The notes under the pieces: model-generated
What the model was told of the DNA's origin: nothing
The model's database searches: none
Seen by the model: the letters and a program-made list of their open reading frames with translations, nothing else
Shown: positions 33,190 through 43,935 of the stretch, piece after piece
How positions within the stretch are numbered: position 1 is the first letter of the stretch
How the letters are laid out: every line of letters begins with the position of its first letter
Program-made: the position numbers and the translations under genes
DNA from: Hermetia illucens
Lineage: Eukaryota > Arthropoda > Insecta > Diptera > Stratiomyidae
Length of the DNA stretch: 64,000 bases
Direction: 5' to 3'
Assembly: GCF_905115235.1 (NCBI RefSeq)
Contig: NC_051850.1
Span: 25,235,010 to 25,299,009 of the forward strand

Positions 33190-35470
33190 AACACAGAAGG
33201 GCACTGATGGCGGTGGCCATGCCCATTCTTCTACGCAAGGTTTTGATGAATCGCCTTATATACAGCATTACGCCTGTATTGCGCCGATGCCATTAAAGAG
33301 CAGCCAGAAATGAAATGGTCCAATGTCTCTAACGATCTAACGTCACATGATGACCTTTTTATAAATTCGGCTGAAGAACTACTGCATGGCATAAAGCCCT
33401 CCGTCTCAGCAAAGAACTCCCCAGCACACAGCCATCTGCTCCACAAACGCAAATCGATAAATGGTTGTCAAAGACAATTTACGCGTTTACCGTTCAACTT
33501 CCCTTCATCGACCCGCTCTTGGTCCGACTTCACTCCACTCAAAGGATTGAAAGATCGATCCTCAAGTTGAGATAAGTCAGCCCAGAGTCTGTCTTAAAAA
33601 CAGCCGGATGCAAGGGACTCACCTGCTCTTTGTTGTAAAAATAAGAGCGCAGCGAGTCGATTTGGGGGTGATGTTGTGCAGCCATTTCAACCACGCTCCT
33701 GCCTCCGATGTCACGAGGGAGATTCATCAGCTTCAATGCAGAGTTAGGATGGACATTCGGAATTTGGACGTAGTACCACGTATCCACCGCTGGACCTTCT
33801 CCAGATCGGTTTTCGTGCACGGCAATATTTCGAATGCACATTCGTTATTTTTCCCTGTCTCGGTCATTAGCTTATATGTGGAAGTCACCAATGCTATGTC
33901 CGACATGCGGCTCGTGATGCCTTTGCGGATGGCTTGGATTCGACACTTGTCTAATCCACATTCTATCCGAATATCACGGCTTAACACGTTTACTATTCGC
34001 AATAGACTTCCAAGGTGGTTATCAGTACCAACGTACGTGTCATCTAAGTAAATCAAATGCGTCAGCTGGCACTTAGCGCGTAGACTATATTTGATTACAG
34101 ACCATGCCCTCTAGTATCATTCAGTAGCTATGAAGTGACATGCAAAACCAGAGGTGACTCAACGAATGCCCCTGCAAGATGCCTCTCCGTATTTGGTATC
34201 ACTCAAAGGTATTAGCACCCTCAAATAAGCGCATTGATAAGGTCTTATGACACCCTTCCATGACTGTCGCCAAAAATTTTACTAGGATCGACGGGATATA
34301 GATGTAGAACATCATAGCCAGGTATGCGGAATATTATCGAAAGTCTTGGCATAATCGATATAGCAACTAAAGAGGTTTCATTGGCATCTAGTTGCTTGTC
34401 CTACAACTACCGACTAGATAATGAGTTGCTCTATGGAAGCCCTTGACTCGACTCGGCAGCCCTTCTGCTCCTCGGACAGAATGTTATTGGTCTTGAGGTG
34501 CGTATTAACTCTTCCGCTAATAATGGACGTTATGGATCTGTAGAGGGTTGGTAAGCAAGTAATCGGTCTTCTGTCGGCGGGGTCCTGCACCGTGCCTTTT
34601 TTGGGACAAGGTGGGTAATTTCCGCTGAGAGGAAGGGTGGAAACTCTTCCGGCCGACTAATAGCCTGATTTATGCTATGTGCCAACGGATGTCTCTCTGG
34701 GGATAGTATAGTTCCTGCAAATTCTCTGCACTTTATTCTTTACTCATCTGCTGGTATTAGTTGAGCTGAATTGAGTCAGCCTAGCAATATTCTACCTTAG
34801 TGAACCCCGTCGACATTCCAGACGAATTTTCCATGGTGAACCTCTTCAGTCACTCAAACCAATAGTGCGAAAACGAATCTTCTGACAGTGCAATCAGACA
34901 GCAGAAACTACACTACAATGTACAAATGATAGCAGTTGCAGGAGGGACTATCAGTACACAGTCGAGATGCAATCTTATCATTGATTTGAGATAGGATTCT
35001 CGGAGTTACTGGAGATGCATAGAGCCTGGGAACACCTGGTCTGTAAAGGATCCATTTCCGAGAATTCCATACAGACTCTTTGGAATTCGTCCCGAACCTC
35101 AGCGGTGTCAGATAGCGGCAGGGATTGTTTCGCTGTTAATAATAAAGCGTTATTGGTCTGCGACTCGCTGCACAGTTACGTGCGCGCAAATGCGGGAAGC
35201 GCTCGACGAATCTCTGGTGCAACAAAGAACGGTAAGATGTTGTAACCGCCTTCGCCTTTATTTCACAATAGGAACCGATAATGAAGAGGTTCATTTCCTC
35301 TGTCCACTTAATTCGCAGTCTACGCATACCTGCTGAAGTAGTCGCTGCAGATTGTCGCGAAACAGCTGCAGCAGGAGGAGCAATGCTCTTGGTCATAGTG
35401 GCGACTGGACCATCCACGATTAGCGTTTTCAACGCCGCGACTGGAACCATCCACGATTAGCGTTTTCAAC
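33190..35470 (-). mobile_element. R2-like LINE relic with Myb-like N-terminal piece
   Basis: On the minus strand, from the 5' side, 35340-35170 encodes RIKWTEEMNLFIIGSY...TTSYRSLLHQRFVERFPHL, a Myb-like DNA-binding type segment. At 34700-34450 comes RPEEFPPFLSAEITHLVPKKG, DRRPITCLPTLYRSITS, NNILSEEQKGCR (RT N-terminal blocks). At 34056-33740 comes YLDDTYVGTDNHLGSLLRIV...IRIECGLDKCRIQAIRKG, where the usual form is FMDDIKLYA (catalytic box). At 33760-33540 and 33450-33230 come C-terminal blocks such as LPRDIGGRSVVEM and PLHPAVFKTDSGLTYLNLR. R2-group elements have this layout (DNA-binding motifs first, then RT). The restriction-like endonuclease is not identified. There are several frame breaks and an internal loss before 34820. 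Confidence 0.6.
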
Positions 35471-35476
35471 GCCGTT
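35399..35476. repeat. Short tandem duplication (about 38 bp, two copies)
   Basis: GCGACTGGA(A)CCATCCACGA followed by TTAGCGTTTTCAACGCCG occurs twice in direct succession inside the R2-like relic. It is a local duplication of element sequence. Confidence 0.65.
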
Positions 35477-35499
35477 CTGTTTATTACGGGAGCCCGGCC

Positions 35500-36660
35500 C
35501 AGTCACTAAGTCAGATGACCCTCGTCGGTTATCCGTAGCGGAACTTAAGATCCTCCCTCTCCTCATTTCTGGTGGTGCATTTGATCCCTAACTGCAGGTG
35601 TGGTGATAGCTTCTTCAGTGAGTAAACTGCAAGAGTGCACTTTCCCCATCTATTCCCTGACACGCTGCCATGGCGTACAGCCATTCGTACTGGAGCTATG
35701 TACCTATCCCCCCTCCTTTCGCAACCAGGCTTGGGACGGAATACAGCGGAGCTATTTATTTGAATTTTAATTATTCAATTATTCAATTATTGAATACAAT
35801 AAAATCATGGTACACCTTTGAGATTGCTTCTCTTCAAGAGATTTCGTTCGTTTGCACCTACTTGCAGCGAATGCGAATGCTTCCAGGATGTTTAGAATTT
35901 ATAAGCATGCATTATTATCGACTGCCAAACATTAGTGCATTAAAAAACAGGAATGGATCTTGGCGGAGAATAATGACCCCATACTTACAGGTAGCTTTGC
36001 ATAGACTAAAATGCAACGTAACGCTGGATCGAAGTGCATAATCGCCTACTTATTGGAAGGAAGTGTTCCCAGTTTCCAATTAGTATGCTATAATTCTTTT
36101 GGATAGTTGCAAAGGCGCAAAATTGTAAATTTCGGGGCTGATATTATTCTTCGCGGACTCGCGTCTATTGACTTTCAACTCGTATTTGCGATTGCAAAAA
36201 ACATAGTAACTATCTTTCGAGTATAGATATATATTTCTATATTAGCAGGAAGATTTATTTAACCTATACTTTGCTTAGTCGCCAATTCGTCTGGGGCAAC
36301 AAGAAATGAGCCAGATAAATAGCATTATATTCAATAGCCCTGAATAGAAGTAACATAGAATTACGCAAATTTGGGAAAAAAACCTGTATCTAAATAACTA
36401 TGATTGATAACTGATAACCGAAAATGAATCATTTGACGCAACCAAAAAGAGAAACTGGTTCCTGGTGGAGAAAATTGAACTATTTTTTCATTACCCAGTT
36501 TTTTAGTTTACTGAATTTTACTTGATACTTCTAATTCTGAACTGATAAATATTCGACGAATTTGACAACACATTACTATCGAATCTAAGCTGCATGATGA
36601 AATTTTCCTACTTTAAGCATCATTCAAGGCTTGATCTTAATTGAATGGTAATTCGAGCAC
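35500..36660. other. 5' flank of paralogue E and unrecognised DNA
   Basis: No gene is seen. A 123-codon open frame (35670-36041) has no known domain. From about 36410 on, similarity to the upstream regions of F and G begins (GAAACTGGTTC, then CATGATGAAAT and TTCAAGGC...TTAATTG blocks). Confidence 0.4.
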
Positions 36661-36677
36661 CGCGTAGGCAAATTCGC

Positions 36678-36747
36678 TACCGGTTATGCTGTATCAGTAT
36701 AAGAACTTTTGTATAAATAGTGCGTTAAGGAAGTCGACGTTATCAGT
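36678..36747 (+). promoter_or_regulatory. Core promoter of paralogue E
   Basis: TACCGGTT (36678-36685, one base off AACCGGTT), TATAAATA (36712-36719) and TCAGT (36743-36747), with spacing of 33 bp to +1 A at 36745. Just upstream is the block GAGCACCGCGTAGGCAAATT, shared with F and G. Confidence 0.75.
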
Positions 36748-36787
36748 TCCATTTCACTTCGAAGGAAAAGACTTACAAACTCTATCA

Positions 36788-37194
36788 AAATGGTGAGGAC
36801 CTCAAAAAACTTCTAAGGAACTATATTACTGAACTAAAACTATCTTTTTCAGAAATTCGTAGTATTGAGCCTTGCTCTTATCGCCGCTGCCTCAGCTACC
36901 CCAATTGCTACACTCGCCGCTGGTCCAGCTCTTGGTGGTATTTTGGCTCCCGGAATTGCCAGTCCACTTCTTGGTGCATCAATTGCTGCTCCACTTGGTG
37001 CCACCATTGGTGCTCCTCTTCTAGCTCCACGACTTGCTGCTGCTCCAATTGCTCCACTTTCAGCTGGAATTGCTCCAATTGGTCTCAGTTCTGGACTCCT
37101 TGGTCAAAATATTATTGCTGCTCCAGGTTTGGCTTCATTGCCTCTTGGACTTAATGGCTTGGGAGCTCCTCTTCTTTTGAAGAAACGTGCTTAA
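36788..37194 (+). CDS. Paralogue E: small secreted Ala/Pro/Leu-rich protein
   Basis: ATG (36788-36790), intron 36791-36852, exon 2 36853-37194, about 114 residues. The signal peptide is MKFVVLSLALIAAASA. The mature chain TPIATLAAGPALGGILAPG, ...LLGASIAAPLGATIGAPLLA, PRLAAAPIAP leads into the common module PLSAGIAPIGLSSGLLGQN and the terminal LLLKKRA. It belongs to the shorter subfamily E/F/G, which lacks the VLRTSIAAP segment. It differs from G by one residue (Val instead of Ile at position 5 or its neighbour in the signal peptide). AATAAA is at 37237-37242. The 3' flank carries an env-like fossil also present behind F. Confidence 0.88.
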
Positions 37195-37389
37195 AATATT
37201 TATTATTTTAGAAAATAAGGACTAGATATGATGGAAAATAAATCAAACTCTATTTGAAGAATCCTTTTTTTACTGATTTAGATAAAATCCAGGAATTGCC
37301 TCAAGGATATACTATCGCTAGCCGTATCAGATGAGCAAATTTATATCTGGTTAGAAAGCCTTATATTGACCTAGTAGTAACTATTGTAC

Positions 37390-37965
37390 GAGCACATTGG
37401 AAGGTTATTGTTGGGAATGGTAAAAGGCTCGGACTACTGACCTTCGACGTACTGTTGATCGCCATTTATCGACCGATGACTCCGGTTGAGCCTTGTCGTA
37501 TAATTCGCTAACTCTTCCTCAGATACTGGGTAGTAATGATTTCGATTCCAATTAGTACTTGGGCAGTTGTATATGGTTTGAATAACCGCGACTGCCTTCT
37601 GGGCGGTCATAGGTACTGGAACGATATGTAATAACTCTAACTATCCCTCCTAGATGAACAGCAGTTTTATTTGGAGCATTATCTGATCTACCATGGTACG
37701 TCCTTTAATAGTCATGACGTTGTGGATGATTGGAGATAGTTCTTTTTTAATAGCCAATAGTTCTCACCTGAGTTGCTCTGGTGATAATACTCGCAGGTTG
37801 AATTTTTCATTATGTAAATCTAGAAGTACGTTAAGTGAGACCGCTTGAACTCCGCGTTGGCTGTTGATAACTAATAGAAAATGCAAATGCAAATGTCCAC
37901 GCACCGTTCTACTGCGGCCACAGCTGACGGCCTGATAGGAGGCGCGTGGCAAGAAAACTTCACTC
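37390..37965 (-). mobile_element. Env-like fossil (insect endogenous retrovirus / Gypsy-type)
   Basis: A minus-strand region whose translation resembles part of the envelope-like protein found in some insect LTR retroelements. It is an isolated, broken fossil with several breaks and without gag, pol or terminal repeats next to it. A shorter homologous piece lies behind paralogue F (43.66-43.94 kb), so it was already present when the E/F block was duplicated. The family call is tentative. Confidence 0.4.
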
Positions 37966-37999
37966 TCTCACTAACTACTCGTCAGAGCGACCAGCCGGA

Positions 38000-40370
38000 A
38001 ACTAAGAAAATGGAATGTAAATTATTTGCAAACGTATGAATAGGATTGGAATAAGTATATATGTGGAGACATTAATAGATTAACGTAATAAAATTAAAAA
38101 CTCGGAGTTTAATTTCGTAAACGGTGTCCTTGGAGAAATCCCAAAGTGGTAACCCAACAGTTCACGGTTAATTTTCGCGCGCTACGCTGAATACTTTTTC
38201 ACCGGAGTCTTCCGCAATTAGAAGTCCGTTATTTTTTTTCCACCTGTCACCGAAAACGTGAAAATAAATATTTAATTGGACTCTCCGCATTCGGCGCCGT
38301 CAGATCCAAACCTATGTGTATGCCAGGATTTGACGTTAGTGTTTTTCGCAGTTTCACTGGCAAAGCATTCGGAATTCGTCAAGTCGGAGCATAGTGGACT
38401 TAGAGAAGCCCTCGAAATCAGTGTTCGACCTTGCAGCGCTGAATTTGGGGATTAGCTTAAATGGAATTTGAACAGTATGCACAGGGCAGGGCAGGGGAAT
38501 TTTTTCGCTCCAGTCCCCGCCAAATAATTTTCCGCATAGCTGGAAGGGTTGTTGCGTCGACGGGACGCAAGATCACTGGGGTTTCTTTTTTGTTTGTCTG
38601 CTTCAGTTATTTCGCCTCTGCTCCATTGGGAAGTTGGCCGTTATGTCGCGGGGAGAGAAAACTGCGGGAGGCGCGATTTCGCCATTGGCAACTGTCGTCG
38701 TCAGGGTGCCCTTTTTTGACAGTGTAATTCGGCAATGAGGTTCCACGAATTAGAGGCGCAATTCGGGCTAGCCAGCGTCACAACCAGCACCATGCGTTTT
38801 AACCACTTCCTCATCGGTCTCGACGAGGAGACCATCGGATTAATCTTCGCCGTGCTGGAGGACTGCGCCTACGCTCGGCTGAAGGAGCAGCTCATACGAC
38901 GGCTTCCGGTAGTCGCACGCCGGGACCCTCATCGGCCCCAACGATTCGCTAGTACATAGTAAATACGGAGCTCAAGCAACTAAATGTACCGCTGGGTGCC
39001 TCCGCGACGGTTAGCCGAAGTGCAGTACCACGTCGCCTTACAATCTTCGGACTTTTCGAGTTCACCAAGATTAATTTTGGCTTGTGCAACGCTGTGCAGA
39101 CATTTCAGAGACTCATCCACTCTGTCCTACGAAAATTTGGTCGCTCTAAGCATTTGGACTATCTCGAGTGCATTTTCAACATTTCTTTGACCAGACTTGT
39201 TCTAAACGTTGAAAAATGCAAATTTCTTTAGAAGCAGGGAAAATTTCTCGGCCATATGATTACCCCTGGCAAAATCTAACCAGACCCAGACAAGGTTGAC
39301 GTGACAAAGAACTTTCCCGTGCCTACCACGGTGAAGGATCTGCGAAGGTTCTTGGGCATGTTAAAATTCTATTATCGTTTCTTGTCTAAGGCCGCTCATC
39401 TTCAAGCCAATCTCAACGCTTACTTGTTCGAGCCCAACAGCAAAAACTCCCGAGAGGTTTGGTGGACTACTGAAGCCGTCCATGCGTTTGTGCTGGTCAA
39501 AGAACAACTTATTGATGCAACACTGCTGTCATTTCATCGACTAGATCCACCCTTAGCGGTGTTCGTCGATGCCTCAGACAAAGCGGTATGGGCCGCTCTT
39601 CATCAGAAGGTGAATCAAACATGGGAACCGTTTTTCTTTTCGAAGCAACTCAACCCAGCTCAACGTAATTACAGCGCTTACGATCATGAGCTACTTAACG
39701 CTTACCTATCCATCAAGTACTTTCATTTCTCCCTTTAAGGCAAGCTGTTCAAAGTGTTCATGGACCACAAGTCCTTACTTTCGCAAGGCCTGACAAAAGC
39801 CAACTTCGGCAAATGGGCTTCATAAGCCAGTTTGCTTCTGATATTCAACACGTGTCTGCAAAAGACAACGTCGATTTAAACACTTTGTCTCGAATCTCGG
39901 AGGTCACAGTCCCCGCCGCGGTCGATTATACGGCAATCGTTGAGGCGCAGAAAGACGACGCAGAGCTTCAGAACTTGTGAGACTCGCACGGACACAAGTA
40001 TTGCCTCACAATCATCGACAGGTTTACGCGATGGCCTGAAGTAATACCTCTGGCTAACATTATGGCGCTATCAGGCCAAGGCCCTCCGTCGAAAGTGGAT
40101 CCAGCGCTTTGGTGTACTAGCCGTAATCATCACCGACCAGAGAATGAGAGGTCGTCTTAATGGCTCGCGACGATCCATCGTATTCGCGATTCTTGCCTTC
40201 GCACAACCCACCGAGAGGAGTTCACGGCCAGCCCCACGGAAATGGTGTACGGGCACAATCTGGACTCAGTATAGACTGGTAGAATTGTGGTTAAAGAATC
40301 AAACCATATCTTAAGAAGACCATGGGTCCGCCAGGACTTAACTATCCGTCACATCCGATTTTCTTGGAAA
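38000..40370 (+). mobile_element. Ty3/Gypsy fossil, CsRn1-like clade (copy 1)
   Basis: Parts seen in order are a possible 5' terminal-repeat remnant (about 38.0-38.3 kb), a gag-like stretch (about 38.7-38.95 kb), reverse transcriptase and RNase H pieces (about 39.0-39.75 kb) and short pieces that may belong to the integrase region (about 39.95-40.3 kb). Large segments are missing, and the copy is old, with many breaks (at least half a dozen). It is related to the fossil at 52.5-54.8 kb. Clean terminal repeats could not be delimited. Confidence 0.65.
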
Positions 40371-42080
40371 TAGCTGAACCCATTGTCAATAAATTTGGTG
40401 AAAAGATGCTTTCAGTAAATTAATGAATGAATTTTTTCGGAGAAATCCGTCACGCGGGGTATTTAATGAAAAGGATCGATTAGCACTTTTCGAAACTTAT
40501 TCCTAATTTTGAGTGAAACGCAGGAGACTGAGGGCTCAAAATCTGAGTCCCATAGAAAGAAACAGATTTCGCTCTTACAACTATCTAAGGGAAATGTCTA
40601 AAAAGCACAGTAATGTATGTACATAAGTATATCTTGAGTTTTGGCAATATAGGGAATTTTCTTTATTCCTAGCTATGTAAGAATGGAAAAACGTGAATTA
40701 AGGTTTCCTCAAATAAGATAAACACAAACCTTTTATACACAAAGCGCCCAGCGTCCGGTATTCCGACTTCTTTATTATTTCCATTCAGAATTTAAACTTT
40801 GTACTTTGTTCCATTTATTTGCTAACTTGCTAATTTGCAGTTAGAAAATGATAGTTGTTATGAGCTTGTTCTATTATCTAGAATGTGACCCGTATCATGA
40901 ATAGACGGAATTTAAACGCTCCCATCTTCCTCAATTTTCACTGGCGGTCAATATCATAAACTGAAACATATTTAATAGTATATTGGTTGCAATACGAATG
41001 TTCTGTAAATCGTTTTGTGGAGTATTCGTTTTTACGAGACGAACGATGGGGGTAGCGAGTACATTTTTCACAACACCTCCAACACTGATCAGACCATGCC
41101 TCCCATTCTTGTTTATTTTTTTTATTTCTTTTAATAAAGAAAATTGTAGGAAAATATGGGAACCTCTTCTATTTTTTTTCACTTTCTTATCTAAGAACCC
41201 GAGTCTCATGGCTCACTGAATCGAGAATTTACAGTCGGGGTTGCGCGAAAGTTCTCTACACATTTCTTGTTGAAAGGCAAGAATTATATTAGACACTGGA
41301 GATGGATAGACGATGCGTGTCATATCACAACAATGACGCCTCCTTAAAGTGTAACATCACATTACAATCAACAATCACAATCCAAGTATTATAACATCAC
41401 CTAACATTACTGCATTACATAACAGTACCCCATTACCTAACATCACCGCATTACTTAGAATTACCGCCTTAACTAATATCATCAACGCATTACTAAAGTG
41501 ATGGTGATATTACTTTTGTGATATGTAATGTAATGTGATGCTTTGTTCTTTGTATATGAAAATAGTACATGTACGCATATTAGCCATATGGAATCTTTCA
41601 TTTTTCTTTCTTGTTTTGCATGAAACATTCATTCTTCATTGATGCTTATTTGGCACTGACTTTATGCTATGAATGTAATATATGCCGGACAGATTTGTAC
41701 TACCTTTTGATATTACTTTTTTTAAGTGATATGATATCATATTGATGATGACTACCTACTAAGGTAATGTTTCATGCACCTCTATTAGACATAGCTAACT
41801 CTAATAAGAACATTTCTGCATACATATTGTACCTTCCCAGCTGCGCACAGACATATGTAGTCAGTTGATTAAGCCGCATAGCACCCACTTTATTTTAGGA
41901 CGGCTTCTTATCTTTACCTGTGTTAGCAGTATATTCTGATCTCTTAGAATTGTGTAATGTAAACTTAGATGTTAATGAAACATTCAATGAGAAGTTGTTT
42001 ATTTCTGAAATTTTGAAAACTTGGTTGAAAATCGTCTGATGACCGAAAACTTTATTTCTCCACACATACACAATGTCATC
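40300..42080 (+). repeat. Segmental duplication block, unit 1 (upstream of paralogue F)
   Basis: Homologous to 45550-47530 over nearly its whole length with small insertions and deletions. It begins with a remnant adjoining the Gypsy fossil and continues with a minus-oriented piece of the unnamed repeat family (about 40.40-40.56 kb). It then contains A-T-rich sequence, a CATTAC-rich array (41.34-41.50 kb) and the AAGTGATATGATATCATATT block near 41.73 kb. No gene is seen. Together with F it forms one unit of a duplication whose other unit ends in G. Confidence 0.7.
41340..41500 (+). repeat. Degenerate CATTAC tandem array 1
   Basis: Repeated ACATTACCnnnTTACCTAAC-like units of roughly 17-18 bp, for example CATCACCTAACATTACTGC and ATTACATAACAGTACCCC. 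A complementary GTAATG-rich stretch (41500-41540) follows. The counterpart is at 46670-46860. Confidence 0.6.
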
Positions 42081-42240
42081 CGTCCTATCGCCCTCTATGG
42101 TTCTAAGTGCTGGCCAACTATAAAAGACAATGAATGGTGACTTGCGCTAATGGAGACGAAGATGTTGCGTTGGACTAGTGGCGTGACACGTTTTGATCAC
42201 ATCCGAAATGAGGATATCCGCGATCGTTATGGGAGTGTAT
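42080..42240 (+). mobile_element. RTE-type LINE 3' fragment 2
   Basis: The translation reads RPIALYGSKCWPTIKDNEW, ALMETKMLRWTSGVTRFDH and IRNEDIRDRYG, the family-b C-terminal segment also seen at 14.52 and 55.2 kb. It inserts into unit 1 of the duplication and has no counterpart in unit 2. Confidence 0.65.
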
Positions 42241-42903
42241 CACACAAAATGGTCCAAGTTTCCAATCGGCACGGTAGTGTATTCAGCTTAGAATACTATT
42301 GAATAGGTCGTCATTGGAGGCTATCCCTGTTCACGATAGTGAGAAACGTAACGACGCCTTTTCGCTTACTGTTGCAGATTTTGCAATATAACGACCTATG
42401 GGGGCCTGTTTCCTTAAACTCATACTCTAGTTACCACCAGTTCGTCTGGGTGGATAAGAGGTGAAATTCTACCAGGTTGTTCGGAATAACAATTGCGCTA
42501 TGCAAATTTGGAAACAATAAAATTATGCAAAACTAATAAAAACCAAGCCAGCAAATCATTATAAATGCCATCATTAGCTGATAAGTTTATAAAACCAAAT
42601 CCAAATATTCAATCATTTAACGGATTGGAAAAGTGAAACTGGTTCACAGGGGAGTAACAGCAAATTTCTTTATTGGTAGCCAATTTAAATAAACTCAATT
42701 TGAAAACTAAAGGAGAAGATACAATTTTTTCTACTTAGTTTTATAGTTTATAAACTTTTCTCTGGATATATAGTATAATCCTTACTGTCCATTTTATTTG
42801 CATGATGAAATCTCCCTACTTCAAGCATCATTATACCAATTTCTCAGCAACCAAGGTTTAGTTTTAATTGATTGTAATTCGAGCACCGCGTACGCAAATT
42901 CGC

Positions 42904-42973
42904 AACCGGTTACGACAAATCAGTATAAGAACTTTTGTATAAATAGTGCGAGATTTAAATAGATGGTATCAGT
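42904..42973 (+). promoter_or_regulatory. Core promoter of paralogue F
   Basis: AACCGGTT (42904-42911, perfect Grainyhead-type site), TATAAATA (42938-42945) and TCAGT (42969-42973), with the presumed +1 A at 42971. The upstream block GAGCACCGCGTACGCAAATT is shared with E and G. Confidence 0.78.
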
Positions 42974-43015
42974 TCTATTTCACTTCGAAAGAAAAGACTT
43001 ACAAACTCCATCAAA

Positions 43016-43420
43016 ATGGTAAGGACTTCCATGGAGATCTAAGGAAAAACATTACTAAACTAAAATATTTTTTTTCAGAAATTCGTAATTTTGAGCCTTG
43101 CTCTCATCGCTGCTGCCTCAGCTACCCCAATTGCTACACTCGCCGCTGGTCCAGCTCTTGGTGGAATTTTGGCACCCGGAATTGCCAGTCCACTTCTTGG
43201 TGCGTCAATTGCTGCGCCACTTGGTGCCACCATTGGTGCTCCTCTTCTAGCTCCACGACTTGCTGCTGCTCCAATTGCTCCACTTTCAGCTGGAATTGCT
43301 CCAATTGGTCTCAGTTCTGGACTCCTTGGTCAAAATATTATTGCTGCTCCAGGTTTGGCTTCATTGCCTCTTGGGCTTGATGGCTTGGGAGCTCCTCTTC
43401 TTTTGAAGAAACGTGCTTAA
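43016..43420 (+). CDS. Paralogue F: small secreted Ala/Pro/Leu-rich protein
   Basis: ATG (43016-43018), intron 43019-43078, exon 2 43079-43420, about 114 residues. The signal peptide is MKFVILSLALIAAASA. The mature chain is like E and G except that GLNGLG near the end is GLDGLG here. AATAAA is at 43462-43467. A longer open frame starting at 42946 with ATG reads through the leader and intron in another frame; it is rejected because it shares nothing with the family. The upstream 500 bp are closely similar to those of G. Confidence 0.88.
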
Positions 43421-43659
43421 AGTATTATTATTTTAGACAATTAGGACTAGATATGATGGCAAATAAATCAAATTCTCTGTGAAGAAGTGTATTTTGGTAT
43501 TTTTTACTGATTCTGTAGCTAACAATACATTTATTGATTGAATTTTCGATAGCCCGAATCAAGCATTTTCCCCAAGGATATACTATCACTAGCTGTACCA
43601 AACCAGCAGCCTTACATCCGATTAGAAAGCCCCTGTGTTAACCTAGTAGTATCTATTGC

Positions 43660-43935
43660 ATGAGCACATTCAACCGTCGTTATTACTCGTCGATGATAAT
43701 GGTAAAAGGCTTGATTAAGGCATTGGAATCCTCGAGCTACTGGCCTTCGACGTATTAATGTTTTGACATGTGGCGGAAATTCGTTAACTCTTCGTCAGAT
43801 GGGTCACAATTGCAACTGATAATAAGGTGCCGGCGGGCACTGGAAGAATTTGTAATATGTTCGAAGCATTTCTCCAGGATCAACGACAGTTTTATTCAGA
43901 TAATTATCTGGTCTACCACGATACGTTCTATAATG
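43660..43935 (-). mobile_element. Env-like fossil, short copy
   Basis: Homologous to part of the fossil behind paralogue E, in the same relative position and orientation, and truncated where the R1-like LINE relic begins. It is broken and old. Confidence 0.35.

Noticed and set aside
35670-36041. 123-codon frame upstream of paralogue E
   Set aside because: No recognisable domain, and composition follows the A-T-rich background.
42946-43380. 144-codon ATG frame over paralogue F (and 48146-48517 over G)
   Set aside because: It starts upstream of the mapped initiator, reads through the intron and gives a Cys/Ser-rich product with no counterpart in the other paralogues.
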